Positions 10,444-21,870 of a DNA stretch of 30,581 bases are shown piece after piece. The stretch's first letter is position 1; every line of letters begins with the position of its first letter. The translations under genes and the position numbers were made by a program. Source of the stretch: Choristocarpus tenellus KU-1152 (lineage: Eukaryota; Phaeophyceae); the NCBI GenBank assembly GCA_964200185.2, contig CAXNAD020000089.1, forward strand, positions 1 through 30,581, given 5' to 3'. The notes beneath the pieces are model-generated. The model worked only from the letters and a program-made list of their open reading frames with translations. It was not told the origin of the DNA and did not search any database.

Positions 10444-13400
10444 TCAGTGAGGACAGGCAGATTCCATCACAACAGTCGTGCTTCTGTGAGAGGTGAACTT
10501 GAAGCAACCTAGTTGAGATAACTTTAATTGAGTCAAGTTCAAATGTGCAGAGCTTCAAGAATTTATGCAAGCATGAGAAGCACTTCAATAATTCCAGGGA
10601 CTCAACCTCTAACACCTGATCGCTTTTGCTCTATAAAAATCCACTGTGGTGGGATCTTTTGGGTATGGTGACTGTATAAAACCTTCACTGCCTGGTGGGT
10701 GATCACTTCTTATCCTGTGAAAATATACAAATCTCAGTACAAGCATGGCTAAGGTTCAGCAACCCAATAAACCCAATGGTGAGATATAGTTTGAGGAGAG
10801 GTACTGCACCAACAGTTAGGTGATGGACAATCAGGACCAAGGTAATTGGACCTCAAGGCAGGGTGCAGTACAGTATATTTCAGAGTACAATCCTTCCATA
10901 TGAACTCATTTAATTGTACTATTCATGTGGACAAGCTATATATAACTGGGTAAACCTTTTGCAATTGGTACATAGGGTAAGATACGTACTATGACTCTCT
11001 AAAAAACTGATTGAGATGTTACTGTTTCATGAGGCTCAATTGAGAAATATTTGACAATTTTGGTGGGCCTTCCAGCCTCTTGAGTTGTAAAATGAACACC
11101 ACAAGAAGAAACTCGGATGTTTTGAATTGTGGTACTAGGAACCTGCTCAAACAATCGTCTAATGGAAGTGTCAGCCACTATCTGTGGTAGAATGACACTG
11201 GATAAAGGATGCAAGTATAGACAGTATGGTAATACAACCCCATTGGGAAGTACAGTACAGTTGAATGGTAGAATGACCCCTCTCAATCTTGATGTTTAAC
11301 ACATTAGTTTCATGTCATGTCCTCAACCCCATGGTGAGAGGTAATATAAGGTGATGTCTATGCAAGTCCAGTAGGCATGGAGGTATCACAAAGAGTGTCA
11401 CATAGAGTATCACATAGAGTATCAAGGAGAGTATCAAAAAGAGTATCAAAAAGAGTATCAAAAAGAACAAGTTCGAGAAATGAAAAAGCAAAATGCCACA
11501 GCATGGACAAGAGCAACCGTGAGGTTCACTCCTTTACTCAAGTCTATCAAGCTATTAAAGTTGATCACACAGAGGGGTTATTATTGGTGGTGACATGCAA
11601 AAGGTTATTATTGTGTTGTTTCAAAGGTATGCCATTCTATGCTACTCTATGGAACTGACTTCTGCAGCACATAGCAGTGGTTACTGTAGGCAGTCTTTTC
11701 ATCACCCCTACTAATACCATTCATTAATTTGCTGCAGTTGGTTTCACTTAGTGAATACATTAAAAAAAATCACCCAATCACCGTCTGCGCTGCTGATAGT
11801 GAATCTCTGATCTGGGATTTTTCCCTCACAAAAGTCCCCATTTGACGCAAAGGTTAAGATTAAGGTTAAGATTAAGATTAAGATTAGGCCTTTAGTACGG
11901 CTGCAATGAGTTCTTGATTAGGACTATAGTGTACGACTTGTTCCAGTCCCTGTTCCAATGCTACTAGTTCTTGATTAGGACTATAGTGTACGACTTGTTC
12001 CAGTCCCTGTTCCAATGCTACTAGCGGGGGTGTAAGATTGCGTTAGAGTTTGATTTTTTTATTAGCTACATACATGTTGAGGAGACACATCCAACATGAG
12101 TCCTATTTTTTTTTTAGTGTAAGTTTTGTTGCTCTTCACAATATTTTAACAAAACTGACAATTAAGAGACCTCAACACAAAGCGTTCCATTCTCGTCCAC
12201 TTCCCAACACTATCAACACTATCCTCTTCTTCCTGGTGGTATGTGTATGTGATCAACCTGACACTCTGGTTCCTTCAAGTCCCTTTTTCTCCCTTGGTTT
12301 CTGTTCCACCATTGTGCTGCCTTCCATGTATGGAAAACCCAGCAGATAGACTGACACCGCCCTCGTCATCAAGGTCCCTACCTCCAATGCCCTCAGAGTC
12401 AACAGAAGAGATTATGATGACAGAATTATCATGTAGATGGTAGATAGAGGAACTACTGTGCAAAGCCGAATGAGGACTATACACCTAATATACATCTAAT
12501 AGGCGATTAAATCTAAGAGTCAATATTTTTGATTCTGTGGTCAAATGTTCTTCAATTCCCCTAAGGGAAACAGTTAATTAACTTGCTGCAATTCACTTGC
12601 TGGGAAATGGGGAGTGACTGACAAAGATTCTATCTCCAATAACCCTAACCCTAACCCTCACCAGTCTGGTCCTCCTCCTCTATTCGTGATTCGATAGGAT
12701 CCTCATATTCAGGTGGTCGTAGTGCTGTGGTTTCCCTGGTGAGGAGATGGATCCACATATAGCAACCTTTGGATCCCATATACTTGAGCCATCTTCCAGC
12801 TCTCCTCAAGCTGGTAAGTTCCTTACACAGAAACAAATGTCAGCATGTGTGCAGGAAATACACTCATTTGATTTCTTTTTATTAGGTTGCTCATTACTCA
12901 ACACCAAGACAGTATGATCATCAAATACAGTCATCTTCTGTTCAGCATCAGATTGAAGAGTTTGTGGCATCAGTTTGAAGAGTTTGTAGGGGTGGTCTAA
13001 CAATGTGTAAGATTGTATCAAGTGCCTTGTCTTCGTAGCAGCGGCATTCAATATATGCAATATATTCAATACATTCAATATATTTAGTGATTTGGGCATT
13101 GAATATATTTAGTGGTTTGAGCATTGAAGAGGTGAGTCAAAGCATTTAAGAGGGTAGGGCCACGTCCATTTGGGGTCATGAATCCAATGTTACAATTTTG
13201 ATGAATTTTGGCTATCATGTTGGTTAGCAAGTGCCAATATCCTTGCTCCAGGCACACCTTTCATAGTCATACACATTTTAGGTATCTCTGCTCACACAGA
13301 AAACCTAATAAGGGCAAAAAAACCCCGTGGGAAGCTAAGCCCCAAACGGACAAACAAGGCAAGACACTACCCTCCTAAATGCTTTGGGTCGGTAGACTTA

Positions 13401-15966
13401 AGATATATTTAGTGTATTGAGATATAGTTAGGGCATTAGGGTTAGGTTTTAAGGTAGCCTCATCATCGTTTTTTTCAAGACCTCCACAGAAAATGATGTA
13501 AATCTAATGCCAAATTGTGCATTTATAGCCTACCCCTGCAAACTGCTTGAGCTAAAGGTGAACTGAATAGAGGAGGAATATCAACATTTGTGTCAACCAG
13601 TGAAATAGATGGGAGGTAAGGGAAGGCCGGCATTGCCCTTAACATGAAAAACACATATTGATGGACATTTTAATGAAAAAAATGTCTGTGGATTAAGAGG
13701 AATATACCCACATGCCACCCTGCACACACATTCAGTAGCTGCATTGGGAGTCTAATGTGCTGAATAACAGTCTGTTGACATGTCACCACCCACCTGTGCA
13801 CTGCACTGAATTGGTCTCAGTATACACGGTAAGCATTGATCGTCATCTTTGCCGCTGGCACCACGAATCATGTCCGCATATTCCCTCTCCACCTATTACA
13901 AAATACTTCTTTTGGTGAGGAACAGCTGCTTCTTTAAGATCACCCAACACATGCATATTTTGCTCATCTTGATATTCTAATCTCAATATTTTTTAGCTCT
14001 ATGGCCAGTGTAGAGACTCACTCAATGACGGGAAATAGTTTCTCTTGATAAATGCACTATTTCAAAGGAACAGCACTCCTAATTTCCATAATGCATACAT
14101 GCATACACAATAACCTGACTATCTTGCTTTGTTCCACTGAATGACATGGTGTAGTCACCTCCACCTCCTCCTCCAGTAGTGATCCTTTCTCTGTCAAGAA
14201 ACTGTCCTAGTTCCCTCCGTATTGCAGATTCTAGATCATTCTTCAGACATTAAGGTCACAAGGGTTTCACAAGGTGAATTGTCACTTTGATTGTAAGTGA
14301 CGTCCTGACCTAATGTTAAAGATGGGTACTCAGGTTTTTTACTATCTGGCATCCTAAGTCTGTTTTTCAATATTTTGCAATTTACCCATATTTAATTCTA
14401 CGGATGGCGAAGTGGTGAGTTTGACTAGAGAGCATACATATCTCTGTTGTTTGAAACTTTTCAGACACAATTCAGAAAACTTCCTACATTCCTTTGAAAA
14501 AAAAAGTCAAATTTGAACATGCTTGTCAGCATCCTTCAAATGCGACTCTGGGTTCCTCTCGTTTACTTTGACTCTCTTCACTTTAGGCAAATAATAATCT
14601 ACAGAGTGCAGAGTTTGGGGTATAAGCATGCCTCCAGTTCTGATGCACTAAGTGCTTCAAACTACTGGAGTCAGTCTGAGAACATTTTGGAGATCCAAGC
14701 ACTCACCAAAATACACATGAAGTATAAGGAAAATTTCTTGGAGTACAAGCTTTCCCCAACCCAATTTTCCACAAGGTTACATGTTTTACTATTGTTGTTT
14801 TTTCTACTATTGTTTTTGACTTCTACACCAGTAGGCATGGTGTTTTGATGGCGACAAAGCAATTGAGGGCCATTGTAGCAATATCTCCTGTGACTCATGT
14901 AATAAAATTGCTCTTAGGAATAAGGACACATTCACTCCATCACACGTACTGCAGACTATTCAGTCCCTTTTTTACAATTCGCTGTAGGACGTGATGTACA
15001 AGTGCAGGGGTGCACATAGAGGTCTAGAGGCAGATGTTAGCTTCTCATATTAATCGGAGCACTGAAGTCACTTCAATGTCCTACTTCTTGTGTATTGCGA
15101 TAATGTTAGCTGGTACACCGGAGCACGGTCTGTCATTTTCTGAGGACCCGTCCTCTTCATTACTCAATCACTTGCAATAGATCTTGTGGACATAACGCTT
15201 GAGCTTTGCCTTCAAGACTATAGTGATACCCTACTTGAGTACGGAATAAGGCAAGGAACACCTGTTTTGAGAGAACGACATGTTGGGGGTGGCTGGACCA
15301 CTTTAGACTGTATCCGTGGCGCAGTACTTCCGAGGGATTCTGGTAGTGGCTTAATATTTACACGACACTGTACTGCACGTTGTTGTTGCTAGTTCCTCTC
15401 ACTTTCTGGGCTTCACTAAGGGAAAGAAGTGTGGCGATTTCTTCATTGCGACTGAGACAACAAACACTAGTTTGTAATGAAGGATCCTCATTATCTTGTC
15501 CTTGTCGCTGAAGCGTCTGTGGGTGTGCACAATAAGTCAAAAGCAAACGTTCTGTAGTCACTGCAGTGCTGCATATCGAATAGTCCGTTCTTACGACAAC
15601 ATCTTGGTGGTTAGATTCTGTTCTACTCATGGCCAGTTTATGCTGATTGGTGAGTGGGTTGTGGCTACGATGTTCAAATATATACTCCAGAGTGTAAGCA
15701 CTCACCTCTAGAAATACGTGCTGAAGCTCCTTGAAAGTTTCCACCCTAGCCTTTTCTCCCTGAGATCGTATCTCATATGCCTGTCAAATGGATTTCTCTA
15801 CGTGTGTGTGATATGTTGAGGACCAAGGCAAATTTCACGTGGAGTTTTCTGATCGTTGACGATCTTCATCTCTACTGATTGAGTGACATACCTTCTTCAC
15901 AGACCAGTATGCCTCCATTTCCTCCAAGCTTGGACATGAGCCAGGCTTAGTAAGCCCAGCTCCCAT
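10444..15966 (-). CDS. Large multi-exon protein of unknown function with myristoylation-type N-terminus
   Basis: Well-supported exons on the minus strand, with agreeing phases: 15892-15966, 15706-15780, 15403-15642, 15172-15339, 14829-14887, 14707-14749, 14115-14240, 13794-13892, 12905-13030 (about 337 residues). The start gives MGAGLT, which fits the Met-Gly-x-x-x-Ser/Thr pattern for N-myristoylation. Residues about 131-220 are rich in alternating hydrophobic residues and could be a PH-like beta fold, a weak guess. Exon 14115-14240 has a Gly6 run after FLDRERITT. Further 3' pieces look coding but do not join cleanly: 12660-12819 (two frames, RPPEYED), about 12280-12440 (acidic), 11023-11181, 10616-10714 and 10444-10483. 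The last two join in phase and end in MESACPH and a stop. A frameshift near 12738 or missed exons may explain the gaps. Two 63-nt introns flank exon 15403-15642. Confidence 0.6.
11383..11466. repeat. 12-bp tandem repeat, seven units
   Basis: Seven head-to-tail copies of GTATCACATAGA / GTATCAAAAAGA. It sits upstream of the candidate exon at 11023-11181, inside the large minus-strand gene, presumably in an intron. A plus-strand frame with RVS-type repeats across it is an artefact. Confidence 0.85.
11911..12024. repeat. Perfect 57-bp tandem duplication
   Basis: The unit starting TTCTTGATTAGGACTATAGT occurs twice with no differences (11911-11967 and 11968-12024). It is flanked on the left by an AAGATTAAGGTTAAGATTA-type short repeat (about 11851-11887). 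The identity implies a recent duplication or an assembly duplication. Confidence 0.9.
12640..12660. repeat. Short telomere-like (CCCTAA)n tract
   Basis: Three CCCTAA-type units lie in the interior of the contig. On the minus strand the tract begins directly at a donor-like GTGAGGGTTAGG that would end the candidate exon at 12660-12819. It is too short to mark a chromosome end. Confidence 0.7.
13138..13387. mobile_element. Miniature inverted-repeat element, family B, copy 2 (intronic)
   Basis: The 250-bp copy has the clearest ends: CAAAGCATTTAAGAGGGTAG on the left and, reverse-complemented, CAAAGCATTTAGGAGGGTAG on the right. GTCCATTTGGGG and CCCCAAACGGAC form an inner inverted block. It matches 5810-6067 in the same orientation. 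It lies in the intron between exons 13794-13892 and 12905-13030 of the large minus-strand gene. No coding frame and no obvious target-site duplication are seen. Confidence 0.75.
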
Positions 15967-16182
15967 CTTTCTAACTCCTTCTCTATGCCTGTAGTCATGA
16001 GAACTACCTTTCCAAGCAAATAAATTTTCAGAACTTGAGGAGGAACTTGCAGAGTAGTAAGATCCCACAACGGTTTCAATGAAACCGTTCTTGCTCACAC
16101 GCGCGCAACTCTCAAGGATGCGACACACACGATGCCATTGGCAAACAAAAGTAGGGAGTGGTTCTAGGTGGAGCCCTATAGT
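15967..16182. promoter_or_regulatory. Divergent promoter region between unknown gene and NMNAT gene
   Basis: The two proposed start codons (minus at 15964-15966, plus at 16183-16185) are 216 bp apart, so transcription of both genes should start in or near this interval. The region is open on both strands, which makes long but probably spurious frames extend through it. Its one striking element is the palindrome at 16069-16089. Confidence 0.5.
16069..16089. promoter_or_regulatory. 21-bp palindrome in divergent promoter
   Basis: AACGGTTTCA and TGAAACCGTT form a perfect 10-bp inverted repeat around one central base. It lies 94 bp from the plus-strand start and 103 bp from the minus-strand start, nearly midway. 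A symmetric binding site serving both genes is a reasonable reading; a DNA hairpin with no regulatory role is the alternative. Confidence 0.45.
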
Positions 16183-19100
16183 ATGCCCACAGAGCCACAG
16201 TTGGAAGAACATGAGAAGTCAACCATTTGGGAACTTCCCGAGTTTGTGGAATGGACCACCACAGGATCTGGATCGTCTCAGACGAAGAGTAAGGCGGCTT
16301 GAGTCCGACCTGGGCTACACCAACATGGCATTCGTCGAGTTGTCTGCAATAGCACAACCTGATCTTCCTGCAGGTTATGGAGATGTAGCATGCAAACCAC
16401 GCGAACAAATATCACCACCTCCTGTCCACCACCACCTGCATTCGAATGATAAGAACAATGGCTCCACGGTTTCGGTTGGGCAACAAAGGAAGCGGAGTCG
16501 TGCCAAGGCTTGTCCAACCCTTGAGCCCATTACTCGCCGCTCGCCTACTGGTCGAAAACGACGATGCGATCTTGAAGCTGATGGTCGCACCTTGAACCAG
16601 AGCAGGAGCCAACCCTTGGCCACCTGTTCTATGCCCGCTCAACAAGCACGCCGTTCTGGTAGTATCCACGATGCGGAAGCCTCGAAGGTGGTCACTGTCG
16701 ATACACAAGCCTTGTTCCAGCAGGTTGATGCGCCGTCAAATGTCACTTCATCGAGGTTTACACAAAGATCGGAACACTCGTCACTTTCTGCTCAAGGGGT
16801 CGTGCCAAATGGGGTAGAATTATTGCTTGTGAAACCTTCGCCACTAAATCTGTGTGCCTACTTACCAGATCGCAAGTTCTTTCCTGCTCTAGGCTATGTT
16901 GTTGGCGAGATGGTAGACAAGCTAGTCGACGACGGTGTCGTTTCCGTAGCTAAGGCTAAAGGTATCCGCATGTTGCTCGCGGCTGAAAACAATGACATTC
17001 GCCGCCTGTTGAGGGTCTATGAAGAGGGGAGCAACACTGATGGAGCGATACGTGATTTCCTCCATGCATTAGATGGGCTTCTTGATAGACATGGTATTAC
17101 AGGGGAATTCAGGACAGATCATTCCGAAAGTTCACAAGAAACTTCTCCCGTTGATCCTTTGGCCCCGATAGATAATGTTGAGGAGATAGCAAGGTTGGGG
17201 TCACAACACGGTGTACATTCCAGTCCCAGTCAGTTGGAGCACACGATAGAGGGGGGATTAGAAACTAGGGTTGGACCGAGTTTGGAGGCAGGGAGAAGGA
17301 GTGGAAGAAAAGAATGTGGGGATAAGCTAGGACTTCCAGTAGGTAACAATTTCCGAAGGACTTTCAAATCAGAAAGAGTCGGCTGTTTAGCTGACTCTCT
17401 GAGAAAATTGATGTCATTTCAGAATTCTACGAAAGGGAGTCAGGCATTACCCAAATTGAAGCAGGGTCTGGACAGAAGTAATGCCGAGGTTCGACCCAAA
17501 GCTCTACTTGTGGGGTCTGGAACGTTCAACCCAGTGCACAAGCTTCACCTTCGCAGGTTTTATCTGGCGCGACACTTCCTGGAGGAACATGTTGGGGTGA
17601 GTATCAATGTCCATTAGAAGTGAAATCATTCCTTGTCATTGAGGAGCACCCATTTTAGAATTCGAACTTATCTGCTTCTCAAGTGTAACCAGTCACAGCC
17701 CAACTCACACTCAATCCTAACCCCTTTAAGGGACAACCCACTGTCCACCATTAGATGAAAGTGGTAGGTGGAATTGTTTCACCATCTCACCCAACCTTGG
17801 TACGTCAACGATATCGTGTGAAGGCAGCAGAGATCATCCCTCCCAAACATAGGCTTGCCATGGCCCGGGCAGCAGTGGGAAACAACAGGTGCTGGCTTTG
17901 GACTAGCTTTTGCTGGAATGTTTCGATTCATTTACTTGGGCATGGCCTGCTTTCCTCACTGCAATGAAGGAATGGATCGCGGACAAAGAAAAACTTGTGT
18001 GCTGTTGTGAAATGGTCTGAATTGGCAACATTCGGTCCCCTTGATGATTATCCCTTCTCAACTGGAAGGAAATGATATTTTTCATTGGTTTTCAAGAAAA
18101 GGACAATGTTCAAAATAGTAGTAGCATTGACAGGTGAGGGTGGTTGCGGTGCAAAGGCATTGTATCAACTCAGTATGAGTCATAGTTCTATGAGGTGTAG
18201 ATGCTGTGTTTCATATCATGCACCCTAACCCTCACTCTTGACATCAGAAACAATTTCAGGGGGAACTTTGAGAAAGACCCAATATAACATTCTACTGTGC
18301 AGAAGTAAGAAACTCTACTGGTTTAAGTAGAATGATATGCTTGTTTTTCCCTTGTGTTATTCTTGCTGTGAACCATAGTACAGCTGGCTAACAGTTGACC
18401 CGTGGGAAATAACTCGTCGGCGAATCATGGACTACATGAGCGTGCTGGAGCATGTGCGAGATGTATTACATGATACCTTTCCTGGCCTCCTTGCCAACAT
18501 CACCATTCTTTACTTGTGCCCAGCATCTCAGGTGAATTCTGCTCATCTATCCTGTCGTTTCTTCTTGCTAGGCTATATGTAGGTGCCATGACACCCAGAA
18601 TGCTGAAAAAGGCTGCCTGGAACCAAAAGTCCATTTAGACAACTTTTTTGAAGATCAAACCAAGCATGTACTGTGGTTGCACAACAGGTTACATTCAGAT
18701 TTTTTCATGCAAGTAATACCTTCACATCCTTCCTCCTACATCCTTTCCACCCCCAAGTAGGTCCTCAAGCTCAACCCAACTCTCCTGCGGGTTGGGGGAT
18801 TTGGGATCATCACAGTGTGTCGTCCACTTGAGAGGGAGAGGCTCATTCAACAGCTCAGTCCACCGTTTGCAAGGATTGTTCATGTGGTGGAGGACTTGGC
18901 CATCCTCAGTGCAGAATTAGAGAAGACATCTTCCACTGCGGTGGGACAATTTACCACTTTCACCAGCACAAAAAAGTCTGGGATGGGAGGCAAACATCAC
19001 CAAATTGGTCTGACCTTTTGGGAAAGTAGTCATAATCCTACGCACAACTCTACGAATTTGTTGTACCACTGTCCTTACTAGGTGAATCATTCACTCTGAA

Positions 19101-19614
19101 GTTCAGTATGAAGCTTGTTGCAAAAGTCTCATGTTTTCAATTGGAACTCCTCCTTGTGTAAGTCACTAATCTTCATTTAAGTTCTTGGGAACCTGCTTGA
19201 ATCTCAGGTTAGGGCATGTCTAAAAGAGGGTAAGTTGGTGGACGGCATGGTGGGAAGGGCTGTGGCACACTATATCAAGGACCATCGGCTTGCAGACAAG
19301 ATTTCTGGCAAGCAAAGATGGTCCAATGAGGTACGTAGTAGAGACATCTGCAATCCTTTATTCATGATTGGTAGTCCACCTTTTTTCTCATTGTGCCTTC
19401 ATTAGGATAGGATGCCTGTACTGTAGTTGCCACGTCCAATATACACTATCATTACTAACAATGATCAACAATGATCCGGCAAACTTTTTTCTCCAATAAA
19501 TCCATCAAGGACAAGGCCTTCAAGTTTGAGCGAGAAGACAAGGACGATCGCCCCTACCACAGCATACCTCCTCAGTATGTGCGCAGGCCATCACAAATGC
19601 CATTACAGCATTAA
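16183..19614 (+). CDS. Nicotinamide/nicotinate mononucleotide adenylyltransferase with long N-terminal extension
   Basis: The enzyme joins NMN or NaMN with ATP to make NAD or its acid form. Exons: 16183-16288, 16374-17596, 17755-17888, 18384-18531, 18761-18940, 19208-19330, 19510-19614; phases agree throughout (about 672 residues). Family motifs: GTFNPVHKLHLR at 418-429 (nucleotide-binding GxFNPxHxxH), KVVGGIVSPSH at 445-455, PPKHRLAMAR, WLTVDPWE at 489-496, and SSTAVRACL at 594-602 (ISSTxxR). Usual family length is near 300, so about 410 residues are extra: basic NLS-like QQRKRSRAK (72-80) and GRKRRC (95-100), then a helical segment at 204-274. A nuclear location is inferred. The start was set by a 85-nt intron (AAGA|GTAAGG ... 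CTGCAG) that replaces an apparent longer open frame starting at 16079. The last exon is less certain; read-through of the exon ending at 19330 would stop at 19405. Confidence 0.9.
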
Positions 19615-20890
19615 CATTGATATCATCCTGCAGGCAGCATCAACAACTTGGGATTAAACTACCACAAATATAACCAAGGATTTGGCTCAAGAGATTGGCC
19701 TCAAAGGTTACACGGTCCCAAAGCCTGGTGCTCCCCAATGAAGCATTTCGAGTGATTCTTTGTGAACCTTTAAACCAACTTGGAATATGGAAGCATAGTC
19801 CCTACCTTACAACACTAGAACTCTCCAATTAATGGAACAGTGAACATGTTAAAGGAGATGCCACAGAGGATGGGGATCTTGATATCTTATCTCAGGATAT
19901 TGTTATTTGATAATTATGCTGTCAGGGCCAGTTCACACCTTCATAGTTCAGTTGAAAATCAAGTCCTGACCAAAGTGGAATAGTAAGAAGACATGCCAGA
20001 CTGCCAAATTGTAAGTTGAGGGTATTGAACACTGGAAGACCATCAAGCTTCAGGCTTAACCCTGTCAGTGTCCTATGGTACTTTCAGCTATTCACATTAA
20101 CAAAAAGGGCCCATGAGAATATTCACTATTATTGGTGTTTAAATATCATCTTATGGAAGCAGAATTCAACAAGAGTTAAAAGTGTAGAAAAAATGAAATA
20201 GATTCAGATATGATAGCATGCTGAACACGTCCTTGCAGCAGAGACTGTCCCCCCCGGGAGTTGTAACTCCTGAAGTACACACAAACACTAAGCATGCACC
20301 TAAAATAGTGTTCACTTGTAACAATCCATGAGGGGACATCACTACTACAAACCATCCTTACAAAATTAGCCACAGGACAACAGGCAATTAATCTCAGCAA
20401 CAGAACAGACTACTGCTACGTAGGATGTCACATCTTAACAAAGTAGCATGTAGACATTTTTTTTTACACACATGATTGCCTGCTATTCTGTGAAAAAAGG
20501 GAGAGCATCCAACCAAACCACGTTGGTGCACTTGCAACATTACACCGCTCCAGAATATTTCAAACAAAATCCAGTCTACACACACTACCCACCCATGTTT
20601 TAGGGCAATCAATTCTTCACTGTGAGCTACTGAGCAATTATCATTCCAATATATAAGCGAAACTACATACTGGAACTAGGAAAATCTACATCTCTCAACT
20701 TGCTAGGCACATTCACAACCGTGAGATGCCTTTGTCCTTCAGGAAAATTGAGCGCGGGAGTTGGGCGCAGGAGAGGGAAAAATTGAAAACCTCCTGGGCA
20801 TCCTCTATTGCGGACCACGCCTGTTAAAAGTCTAACAAATAAAATCATGACAATGTAAGCCCCTCTATATTTTACCAACCCAATTCAGAG
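19615..20890. other. Convergent 3' region, no supported gene
   Basis: This holds the 3' ends of the NMNAT gene (plus) and the small mitochondrial-protein gene (minus). An open plus-strand segment at about 19637-19740 (contains YHKYNQGFGSRDW) follows an acceptor-like CCTGCAG and might be a further terminal exon of the NMNAT gene, but no donor in the right phase was found. Confidence 0.4.
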
Positions 20891-21278
20891 TTAGTTATTG
20901 GAGAGGTTTGCATTCCATTTATCCCAAAACGAGGAGTATGCCTTGGAGTGCGCAGCAACTTCGCCAGCGACAGCAGGGCTAAAGCGGTAGTACCGTAAAG
21001 GGTGACTATACTTGGGGGCATGGCGATCCAGATCCCTCACGACCATGCCCTGTGGTGTCGAGCTGCTCAACGACCTGAGGGTGAATTCAGAGGGGTTTGT
21101 TGAAGATTGAACGGTACTAGTGAATTACTTCCACCCATGATGTTGGCAAGCTCATTTAACGCTGAGGGATAAGATACACGTAACTCTTCATGGGAAAAAG
21201 GTGGAAATTGATAGTAAATGCGGCTTTGGCTTACCTCAAGCGGCTTCGAGAAGCAGTACGGATGATTGAGCTAGTCAT
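20891..21278 (-). CDS. Small probable mitochondrial protein, two exons
   Basis: Exon 1 is 21235-21278 and exon 2 is 20891-21074, joined through a GT-AG intron of 160 nt with matching phase (AG|G). The product is 75 residues. The first 20 or so residues (MTSSIIRTASRSRL, then a Ser-rich stretch) are basic and hydroxylated with no acidic residue, as expected of a mitochondrial presequence. The mature part contains RDLDRHAPKYSHPLRYYRFS and ends SSFWDKWNANLSNN. There is no clear membrane segment. Size and presequence suggest an accessory subunit of a respiratory complex or ATP synthase, but I do not recognise the family. It is divergent from the Pcc1 gene. Confidence 0.66.
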
Positions 21279-21870
21279 TCTTAGTCACTGGAAATAGAGA
21301 GACACCACAACCAGAAGATAAAGTCGAGATGGGTAGGTCGAGGAGGATGTCATCAGTAAGTTATATTGCAAGCTCGAGATGCGCATACAGAAAAAATTGA
21401 TCGGGATGAAGTCACTGGATTGAATGTTGTATTTAGCAAGGGCGAGCATGGTCGAGATCCAAGCTAGAATGTCGTCAAAGGCGGGTTTTGTTTTCTTCGT
21501 GAGTTCAGATGAAGAACCCTAGGTTGCCGCAAGAACTATACATGGCTTAGCTCACCTTGCGAATTAAATGTGGCTTGATGGATGGACTGGAATGAAATGA
21601 CAGGGCGTAACACCTACCTACCTCTCATAATGCTGGATTTTGTTTTGTTTTTTACCGTTCTTACTGTATTATAGAATAGTACGTATCAAATCACCTACAC
21701 CAAATTGAACTTCAACTGAACTTCAGCACTGACAATAAAAAGTTTATCGGTGTCAATCCACATATCGACATATCGATATACCTGAAGCGATATATGAGGA
21801 GATGTATCCTGTCCTATTTTCTGTGTGTGTGAATGTTAGGGGTTTGGGGGTACTACTTGAAAGACGGGCA
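21279..21870. promoter_or_regulatory. Divergent intergenic region, mitochondrial protein and Pcc1 genes
   Basis: Starts of the minus-strand gene (21276-21278) and the plus-strand gene (21871) face away from each other across 592 bp. The interval includes an ATATCGACATATCGATATA palindromic stretch near 21762-21780. No exon was found in it. It could hold both promoters. Confidence 0.4.

Noticed and set aside
12640-12660. Chromosome-end telomere
   Set aside because: Only about three CCCTAA units, inside the contig with gene-like sequence on both sides.
15186-15392. Plus-strand open frame opposite the large gene
   Set aside because: The minus strand here encodes a phase-consistent 56-codon exon (15172-15339); the plus frame is its shadow.
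16079-16373. 5' part of the 512-codon open frame as the true NMNAT N-terminus
   Set aside because: Its peptide is less protein-like than the alternative frame, it overlaps the divergent promoter, and a strong intron (16289-16373) joins a better first exon in phase.
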